NCBI RefSeq assembly: GCF_000165465.1
Contig: NC_017455.1
Location: 496,001-560,000 of the forward strand
DNA: 64,000 nucleotides
DNA from: Halanaerobium praevalens DSM 2228
GTDB taxonomy: Bacteria > Bacillota > Halanaerobiia > Halanaerobiales > Halanaerobiaceae
Direction of reading: 5' to 3'
The translations under genes were made by a program, and so were the position numbers. Every line of letters begins with the position of its first letter. The first letter of the stretch is position 1. A model generated the notes under the pieces. It was given only the letters and a program-made list of their open reading frames with translations. It was not told the origin of the DNA and did not search any database. This document shows, one piece after another, positions 58,402-64,000 of this stretch.

Positions 58402-60446
58402 GTGCTCCGTAAATTATTCTGATAGTAGGTGAAAGTCCTTCCTATGTTGTGGCATGTATCATGTAGAAGTCAACAGTGACAGGGTGTTCACCGCGAGGTG
58501 GAATCTGAAGAGTCTGAGACGTGCTGTTAGTCCAAAACATAATGTGAACCAGAGGTGGCATCTGTAGATGGCGATTCGCCTAAGTAACGGAGAAGCTCAA
58601 TGCCGGCATAAAAACCATGCAATCTAGGCTGGATTTACGGGTGTGATTAGGGTTGGAATGACAGTAAGATAGAATAATTGACCGGAGGAGTTCTGTATTT
58701 GTCTAAAAACTGAAACTAGTTTTAGTAAGTCGAGGCATAACCTGAACGGGAAAACTAAGATAAAGCAGATACAGAGTTCAGATGGCGTCAATAGTAGCAA
58801 GGATAACTGGTCCTTAGATAGCAGGGCGACCTGCAGGAGGATAAAGCCAGTTTAGCAAAGGACAGCCAGCGCAGTCGAAGTTGAAGATAATACAGGAGTG
58901 GTAAATAGATTTTAATGGTTTAAACACTGCTTAAAGCAGTGGGTCAGGCTTGTAACTGAAGGGAGAAATCTAATTCTAAAGGTGGTAGGTCAGAAACACC
59001 ATAACCTCAGTAGTAATATGTCAGAGGGGGCGATTGGTGAGAACCTAAAACGTGGCTGATAATATTATGAAGATAGGGTCTGTTTAACTGGACTGTAGAG
59101 TTAGAGACTGGTAAGTCGTGAAGTAAGGACTGGTGAAAGAGATAACTGAGAAAACGTACTACACTCTTAAAGACAAAGTGACAAAGATTAGAAATATGAA
59201 AGCAGCCGCAAAACATGTCTTAGATAAAGGTGGTAGTGCAGGTGTTGATAGAATAGATACAGTAGAATTCAAAGAAAACTATGCAGTTCATATGAGAGAA
59301 CTATACAGAGAATTTCTAGAGGATAGGTATCAACCCAAACCATCACTGAGAGTATTTATCCCAAAAAGTGATGGAAGACAGCGACTACTGGGAATACCCA
59401 CAGTTAAAGATAGAATAGCTCAGGCTGCAGTGAGAGGAATACTGGAGCCGATATATGAAAAAGAATTCTGTGACTGTTCTTTGGGATTTAGAAAAGGTAA
59501 ATCGCAGATTGATGCAATAAACAAAATAGAAGAATACAAAGAACAGGGATACAAATGGGTATTAGATGCAGATATTAAAGGGTTTTTCGATAATATAAAT
59601 CATGAGCTTTTAATAGAATTCATCAGACAAAAAGTAACAGATGGCTGGGTAATTGAAATAATAAAATTGTGGCTGACCATGGGAGTCATGAAGGATGGAG
59701 AATATATACCCAAAGAGAAAGGAACCCCTCAGGGTGGTGTAATATCGCCACTTTTGGCAAACATCTTTCTGCATGAGTTCGATAAAATAATGGTAGAAAG
59801 AGGGTACAAGCTGGTGCGATTTGCTGATGATTTTGTTGTAATGACAAAATCAAAAAGGAAAGCTAAAAGAGCTTATGAGGTAGTTAAAGAAATTATCACA
59901 GAAAAACTCAAATTAGAACTGCATCCAGAAAAGACAGTAATAACTAACTTTGGTGAGGGTTTTGTATTTTTAGGATTTGAATTCATAGCCTGGAGATACA
60001 AAAGACCGAGAAAGAAATCACTAGAAAAATTCAAAGATAAAGTTAGAAAAGTTACTAAGAGAAATCAGCCCTGGAAAGTGGATTCAATTATAAAAAGATT
60101 AAATCCTAAAATATATGGTTGGGCTAATTATTTCGGCCATGGAAATGTGAAGAAACTTTTCTGGCGTTTAGATAAATGGATACGAATGCGGTTAAGGTCA
60201 TATATGGAGAAAAAGAAAGCAGTTATGAATCAAAACAAAAGAATCCCCAATTCCTTTTTCAGGAAGAAGGGACTCGTTTCATTACTTACTAGATTGTCCT
60301 AAAGGACTAAAATATACAGCTGTGGTAACACAGTGACGAAGACTTATTCCTTGAGATGGGGCAACGACTGACGGAAAGCTGTATACGGGAGAACCGTACG
60401 TGCAGTTTGATGAGGGGTCCCAGCCGAAAGGCTGGTCCTACTCTAT
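58402..60446 (+). mobile_element. group IIC-like intron
   Basis: About 2.05 kb with a structured 5' part (58402-59132; begins GTGCTCC, with the GTGAAAGTCC typical of domain I), an intron-encoded reverse transcriptase in domain IV, and a 3' part with domains V and VI. Domain V is visible as AGCTGTATACGG-gaga-ACCGTACGTGCAGT near 60374. Domain VI is GTCCCAGCC-gaaa-GGCTGGTCC with a bulged A near 60440, six bases before the proposed AT end. Group IIC introns characteristically insert just after rho-independent terminators, as here. The 5' end is uncertain by a few bases (GTG at 58400 or 58402). Confidence 0.88.
59133..60302 (+). CDS. ltrA: group II intron-encoded reverse transcriptase/maturase
   Basis: A 389-residue protein with GTG start. 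The reverse transcriptase core has 'DADIKGFFDNINH' at 145-157, 'GTPQGGVISPLLANIFL' at 197-213 and F-A-D-D at 230-233 in place of the usual YADD. The maturase X domain ends with 'INPKIYGWANYFGHG'-like sequence at 323-337. There is no HNH endonuclease, matching the endonuclease-less class C proteins, which rely on terminator or replication-fork DNA as target. The frame is intact, so the element may be mobile. It promotes splicing of its own intron RNA. Confidence 0.92.
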   Translation: MKEITEKTYYTLKDKVTKIRNMKAAAKHVLDKGGSAGVDRIDTVEFKENYAVHMRELYREFLEDRYQPKPSLRVFIPKSDGRQRLLGIPTVKDRIAQAAVRGILEPIYEKEFCDCSLGFRKGKSQIDAINKIEEYKEQGYKWVLDADIKGFFDNINHELLIEFIRQKVTDGWVIEIIKLWLTMGVMKDGEYIPKEKGTPQGGVISPLLANIFLHEFDKIMVERGYKLVRFADDFVVMTKSKRKAKRAYEVVKEIITEKLKLELHPEKTVITNFGEGFVFLGFEFIAWRYKRPRKKSLEKFKDKVRKVTKRNQPWKVDSIIKRLNPKIYGWANYFGHGNVKKLFWRLDKWIRMRLRSYMEKKKAVMNQNKRIPNSFFRKKGLVSLLTRLS

Positions 60447-60558
60447 TATTTTATTTGAAAATAAACAGGAAATTCTTAATTGAACTTGAATAATATATTT
60501 AAGAACTAAATAATTTAAATTATAATTTTTATGACTAAAAAATAGAGTAGGTGAAGTG

Positions 60559-61155
60559 ATGATAAAAAATATTATTTTTGATTTAGGCAATGTTTTGCTT
60601 GATTTTGATCCTGAGAGTTATTTAAAAGATTTAGGTTATCAAGAAAAATTAAAATCAAAATTAAAAAAGTCAGTATTTGAAACAGAGGAATGGTTGTTGT
60701 TGGATAAAGGATTAATTAAAGAAAGAGAAGCAGTAAAAATATGGAAAAGAAAAAATCCTAATTTAAAAAATGAAATTGAAAACACTATTATTGGTTGGGA
60801 AGAAATCTTAAAATTAAAACAAGATAGTTTAGAAATAGTAAAGGACTTAGTTGTTCAAGATTATAATCTCTATATCTTATCTAATTTTCCAGAAAAAGCT
60901 TTTACTTATATCAACTCTAAATATGATTTTTTTAAATATTTTAAAGGTCAAGTAATTTCTTATCAAGTAAAAATGATAAAACCTGATCTTAAAATTTATC
61001 AACATTTATTAGAAAGCTTTAATTTAAAAGCAGAAGAGACTTTATTCATTGATGATTCTAAAGAAAATATAGAAGCAGCATTACAAGCAGGAATTAGAGG
61101 ACTTCAGTTTAAAGATGCTATTAACCTAAAAGAAAAATTAAATGCATTATTATAA
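60559..61155 (+). CDS. HAD-superfamily hydrolase (subfamily IA)
   Basis: A 198-residue protein. Motif I is 'IIFDLGNVLLDFDP' (Asp8 nucleophile, with Asn in place of the second Asp region, as in YihX-like phosphatases), motif II is 'LSNFPE' near 114-119, the Lys motif is in 'VKMIKPDLKIY', and motif III is 'LFIDDSKENIEAA' near 162-174. The ATG at 60559 is chosen over the GTG at 60556 by distance from AGGTGA. The likely substrate is a sugar or nucleotide monophosphate. Confidence 0.85.
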   Translation: MIKNIIFDLGNVLLDFDPESYLKDLGYQEKLKSKLKKSVFETEEWLLLDKGLIKEREAVKIWKRKNPNLKNEIENTIIGWEEILKLKQDSLEIVKDLVVQDYNLYILSNFPEKAFTYINSKYDFFKYFKGQVISYQVKMIKPDLKIYQHLLESFNLKAEETLFIDDSKENIEAALQAGIRGLQFKDAINLKEKLNALL

Positions 61156-61200
61156 AGCTATAAATTATACTTATTAAAAAAATAGTAGAGGGGGGATTTA

Positions 61201-62517
61201 GTGTTTGAAAATATACAAATCGATCTTTATTTAGAATCACTGATTACTAAACTTGGAAATAATATTTTTGTTTGGAGCAACTTAATTGAGTTAATTATTA
61301 TAACTTTCTTTTTGATTTTGGCTTATTTTATCAATAAATTGATTTTTAAACAGGTTAGAGAATTATTGAGCAAAATTGATTTTTTAGATGAGAGAAAGCA
61401 ATTTAGAATAATTGATCAACTATTATATCCTTTAATTTTAATGTTTTTAATTGGAGTTTATTATATTATAGCAGCTTCTTTTGCAATTCCAGCTGTAATT
61501 ATAAGTATATTTGGTAATTTAGTTTCAGCTTGGTTATTAGTGAAAGCTCTTAGTTTATTTTTTCCTAGAAATAAAATGTTTCGTTTTTTATCAGCTTTAA
61601 TTTGGTTAATTGCTGCTTTAAGGATTTTAAATATTTATCAAGAAACACTAAATTTACTTGAAAGTTTAGCTTTTCACAGTGGGAATTTGAGAATTTCATT
61701 ATTAATGATTATTAAAACAGTAATAATTTTTAGTATTTTATTTTGGTTAGCTGGAAAATTAAGTCGTTTAGTTACAAATAAAATTGATAATAGTGAAGAA
61801 TTAACTCCTTCAGTTAAAGTTTTATTAAATAAAATAGCGAAATTTATAATTTTTACAGCAGCAGTTTTATTTACTTTAAGTTCAGTTGGGGTTGATTTAA
61901 GTGCTTTTACTTTTCTTGGTGGTGCAGTTGGTGTTGGTTTAGGTTTTGGTTTACAGAAAATTGTATCTAATTTTATAAGTGGAATAATAATTTTAGCTGA
62001 CAAGTCTATTAAACCAGGTGATGTAGTTGAAATTGATGATGTTTATGGTTGGGTTCGAAAACTAGATACTCGTTTTGTCTCAGTAGTTACTCGTTCTGGT
62101 AAAGAATATTTAATTCCAAATGAAGATTTTATTACTAAAGAGGTTATTAATTGGTCTTATAGTGATGAATTAGTTCGAGTAGAAGCCAAAGTTGGTGTTT
62201 CTTATAATAGTGATTTAAGATTAGTTCAGAAATTAATGCAGCAGTCAATTGAATCTAAAACAAGAATTTTAGATAAACCTGAGCCTAATGTCTTATTAAT
62301 GGGGTTTGGAGACAGTTCTATTAATTTTGAGCTTCGTTTTTGGATTAGTGATCCTCAAAATGGTATTCAAAATATTAGAAGTGAAGTTTTATTATCTATT
62401 TGGGATTATTTTCAAGAAAACGAAGTTGAAATACCTTTCCCTCAACAAGATTATCATCTGAAATCATTACCAGCTGAATTAAATAATTATTTAAAAAAGA
62501 AAAATGAAGTCAAATAA
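61201..62517 (+). CDS. MscS-family mechanosensitive channel
   Basis: A 438-residue protein using GTG at 61201 after GGGGGG. Five or so N-terminal hydrophobic segments precede the pore-lining helix 'GGAVGVGLGFGLQKIVSNFISG' (Ala/Gly packing) near 240-261, followed by the beta domain with 'VVEIDDVYGWVRKLDTRFVSVVTRSGKEYLIPNEDFI' region and a C-terminal alpha/beta part. It is longer than E. coli MscS (286), with extra N-terminal segments. The expected role is release of solutes on osmotic downshift, useful for a halophile. Confidence 0.92.
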   Translation: MFENIQIDLYLESLITKLGNNIFVWSNLIELIIITFFLILAYFINKLIFKQVRELLSKIDFLDERKQFRIIDQLLYPLILMFLIGVYYIIAASFAIPAVIISIFGNLVSAWLLVKALSLFFPRNKMFRFLSALIWLIAALRILNIYQETLNLLESLAFHSGNLRISLLMIIKTVIIFSILFWLAGKLSRLVTNKIDNSEELTPSVKVLLNKIAKFIIFTAAVLFTLSSVGVDLSAFTFLGGAVGVGLGFGLQKIVSNFISGIIILADKSIKPGDVVEIDDVYGWVRKLDTRFVSVVTRSGKEYLIPNEDFITKEVINWSYSDELVRVEAKVGVSYNSDLRLVQKLMQQSIESKTRILDKPEPNVLLMGFGDSSINFELRFWISDPQNGIQNIRSEVLLSIWDYFQENEVEIPFPQQDYHLKSLPAELNNYLKKKNEVK

Positions 62518-62553
62518 ATGATAATTAAAATTTAAAATTAAGGAGGCTAATTT

Positions 62554-63102
62554 ATGGCTAAAATTTTAATTCCCTTAGCTTCAGGTTTTGAAGAAATTGA
62601 AGCAATAACAAATATTGATGTTTTAAGAAGAGCAGGTCTTGAGGTTTTAACTGCTGGTATTGGCAGTAAAGAAATAGAAGGAGACCATGGAATTAAGGTT
62701 AAAACCGATACTACGATTGAAGAGGTTAAAGTTGAAGATTTAAAAGCTGTGGTTTTACCGGGTGGAATGCCAGGAGCATCTAATTTACGTGATAGTAATC
62801 AACTGCTTAATATTATTAAAAAATTAAGCGAGGAAAATAAATTATGTGCAGCAATTTGTGCAGCCCCAATAGTTTTAGAAGCAGCAGGAATCTTAGATGG
62901 CAAAAAAGCAACTAGTTATCCTGGTTTTGATAAAGATATGAGCTCCTGTAATTATCAGAATGATAGAGTTGTAATTGATGGTAATCTGATTACTGGGAGA
63001 GGACCAGGAGTTGCAATGGAATTTGCAATGACTATTGTGGAATGTTTAATTGATGAGGAAACTAAAAGAGAATTACAAAAATCGATGATAGTGAAAAACT
63101 AA
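62554..63102 (+). CDS. DJ-1/PfpI family protein (YajL-like)
   Basis: A 182-residue protein with the DJ-1 layout: 'PLASGFEEIEAITNIDVLRRAG' at 7-28 with the conserved Glu, 'VLPGGMPGASNLRD' at 67-80, and the nucleophile-elbow Cys102 in 'LCAAICAAPIVLEAAG'. Members act as glyoxalase III/deglycase-type or redox-stress proteins; the exact activity is disputed for this group. GGAGG precedes the ATG. The gene ends at a structured element shared with the convergent glgP gene. Confidence 0.9.
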   Translation: MAKILIPLASGFEEIEAITNIDVLRRAGLEVLTAGIGSKEIEGDHGIKVKTDTTIEEVKVEDLKAVVLPGGMPGASNLRDSNQLLNIIKKLSEENKLCAAICAAPIVLEAAGILDGKKATSYPGFDKDMSSCNYQNDRVVIDGNLITGRGPGVAMEFAMTIVECLIDEETKRELQKSMIVKN

Positions 63103-63103
63103 T

Positions 63104-63221
63104 AAAATTAAGAAAAGCCTACCCATTTTCGCACTAATCCTTGATTTCATAACGCAAGGCGGGTTAGTATTAGGCTCTCGAGGTCGTCTGACTGTAAAGA
63201 GTTTGGGTAGGCCTTAATTTT
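63104..63221. ncRNA. structured intergenic element, three-way-junction fold
   Basis: The outer stem AAAATTAAG/CTTAATTTT and a second stem GCCTACCCA/TGGGTAGGC (63117-63125 and 63204-63212) enclose 78 bases. Those bases can fold into two hairpins: ACTAA-CCTTG/CAAGG-TTAGT (63133-63168) and CTCT...AGAG with an inner GTC/GAC. T-rich sequence flanks both ends, so it may serve as a bidirectional terminator for two convergent genes. Its size and branched shape exceed a normal terminator; a non-coding RNA or repeat is possible. Confidence 0.45.
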
Positions 63222-63226
63222 ATTAT

Positions 63227-64000
63227 TTATTTATTATACATTTCGGTATAATATCTTTCTAGCATTTTTTTAGCAGAAAATCTTTGATAAGTTGTATCAA
63301 TACTTTCTATCATCATATCTTCCCAGCGATCTTGATTATTATAAAAAGTAGGTAAAACATCATTGAATAAAACTCTATATAAAGCATAAAGATCATTTTC
63401 GTCCTGACCTTCACCTACATAACCATCTCCAAATTGCCAGCCATTAATTCCATGTTCACAACCTTCAACCCACCAACCATCAAGAATACTGAGGTTTAAG
63501 CCTCCATTCATTGCGGCTTTCATACCTGAAGTACCACTTGCCTCAAGTGGTTTACGGGGGTTATTTAACCAAATATCAACTCCCCGGGTTAGATAACGTG
63601 CAATTTCCATATTATAATCTTCTAGAAAGACTACACTATTTGGGAATTCTTTAGCTTTTTTTACAAGGTTTGCTACAATTCCTTTTCCATTATCATCAGT
63701 AGGATGTGCTTTACCAGAAAAAACTAACTGTATTTCTCCTGACTTTAAATAAGGATCTATAATTTCAGGTTTTTTGAAAATTAAATTAGGTCTTTTATAA
63801 GCAGTTGCTCTTCTAGCAAAACCAATTATAAGTTTATTTGGATCTAGTTTAGCTCCATTTCTGTTTTTAATAAATTCTACTAATTCTTTTTTCATCTTAA
63901 CTTTAGTTTCAATAATTGCTTCTTTGTTTCCTTTGTTTGCTACAATTCTATCATCAACCCAAGTGCTGCGATGAACTCCATTTGTGATTGAGATAATTGG
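63227..64000 (-). CDS. glgP: alpha-glucan phosphorylase, 3' part
   Basis: The frame is open to the window edge (minus strand), so the N-terminal part is missing. The visible 257 residues begin 'PIISITNGVHRSTWVDDRI', continue with 'FARRATAYKRPNLIF', 'FSGKAHPTDDNGKGIV', and 'PRKPLEASGTSGMKAAMNGGLNLSILDGWW', matching the shorter alpha-glucan phosphorylase family, in which the substrate- and PLP-phosphate-binding loops lie here. It releases glucose-1-phosphate from glycogen or maltodextrin. It ends at the structured element 63104-63221. Confidence 0.9.
   Translation of the reverse strand, partial: PIISITNGVHRSTWVDDRIVANKGNKEAIIETKVKMKKELVEFIKNRNGAKLDPNKLIIGFARRATAYKRPNLIFKKPEIIDPYLKSGEIQLVFSGKAHPTDDNGKGIVANLVKKAKEFPNSVVFLEDYNMEIARYLTRGVDIWLNNPRKPLEASGTSGMKAAMNGGLNLSILDGWWVEGCEHGINGWQFGDGYVGEGQDENDLYALYRVLFNDVLPTFYNNQDRWEDMMIESIDTTYQRFSAKKMLERYYTEMYNK

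Noticed and set aside
59007-59216. minus-strand frame over the intron
   Set aside because: Overlaps intron RNA domains and the start of the reverse transcriptase; no supporting signals.
61674-62003. 109-codon minus-strand frame
   Set aside because: Antisense to the MscS gene, low complexity (Pro/Thr/Lys) and without a ribosome binding site.

Overview
The window is AT-rich DNA (codons strongly biased to A/T) from an anaerobic, low-GC, Firmicutes-type bacterium. It carries a selenocysteine-dependent glycine reductase operon, short clostridial-type vitamin genes, Bacillus-type riboswitches and a T-box leader, strong GGAGG ribosome binding sites, a flavodiiron protein, HD-GYP proteins and a group IIC-like intron. 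The gene set fits the Halanaerobiales (for example Halanaerobium); this is an inference from recalled gene content, not a database match. No rRNA, tRNA, CRISPR array or replication origin was seen.

Layout. 1-3.7 kb: the 3' part of an SLC13-type permease, then preT-preA (dihydropyrimidine dehydrogenase type). 3.7-8.9 kb: thiamine block with two TPP riboswitches (before thiT and thiC), then thiD-thiE-thiM. The thiC-thiD gap holds a ~0.4 kb stretch bounded by two similar imperfect hairpins, perhaps a decayed or non-autonomous IS200/IS605-type element. 9-13.8 kb: metallo-beta-lactamase-fold protein, RibU-like ECF S component, a stand-alone DICT-domain protein and a DICT/HD-GYP protein, then a TDT-family transporter and a C_GCAxxG_C_C protein on the minus strand. 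13.9-23.9 kb: promoter, tandem glycine riboswitch and terminator controlling grdX-trxA-grdE-grdA-grdB, then trxB-grdC-grdD and an AGCS Na+/amino-acid symporter. grdA and grdB each contain an in-frame UGA read as selenocysteine.

24-36.6 kb: a minus-strand block that is the most unusual part of the window. Its upstream half is a tightly packed operon, pgsB-pgsC-pgsW (poly-gamma-glutamate synthesis type), a DUF6305/M14-peptidase fusion, a histidine kinase and a response regulator. Its downstream half is a free-standing DUF6305 exported protein, a TRAP/DctM-like permease, a 54-residue membrane protein, an M14/aspartoacylase-type hydrolase and two exported C69 dipeptidases. Together they look like a locus that makes, senses, degrades and re-imports an extracellular polyamide or peptide. 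This is the best candidate here for an undescribed system.

36.7-42.3 kb: arginine T-box (specifier CGC) with argG-argH, an exported M48 protease and a second HD-GYP protein. 42.4-56.1 kb: long FtsA-like ATPase, manA, a membrane protein, a three-gene set for a 2-hydroxyacyl-CoA-dehydratase-type activase plus two DUF2229-like partners, fumC, a flavodiiron protein, a GlpA-like FAD enzyme with a BFD-type iron-sulfur domain, and a SEC-C/repeat protein. 56.2-58.4 kb: a promoter and structured leader of unknown class, an ECF S component that seems to start at AUA, and two unrecognised genes. 58.4-60.45 kb: a group IIC-like intron with its reverse transcriptase, next to a strong terminator. 60.5-64 kb: HAD phosphatase, MscS channel, DJ-1/PfpI protein, a structured intergenic element and the 3' part of an alpha-glucan phosphorylase.

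Metabolic logic (inference): exported dipeptidases and the AGCS carrier could supply glycine or small peptides; the glycine riboswitch turns on glycine reductase, which reduces glycine to acetyl phosphate with electrons passed through thioredoxin reductase and thioredoxin.
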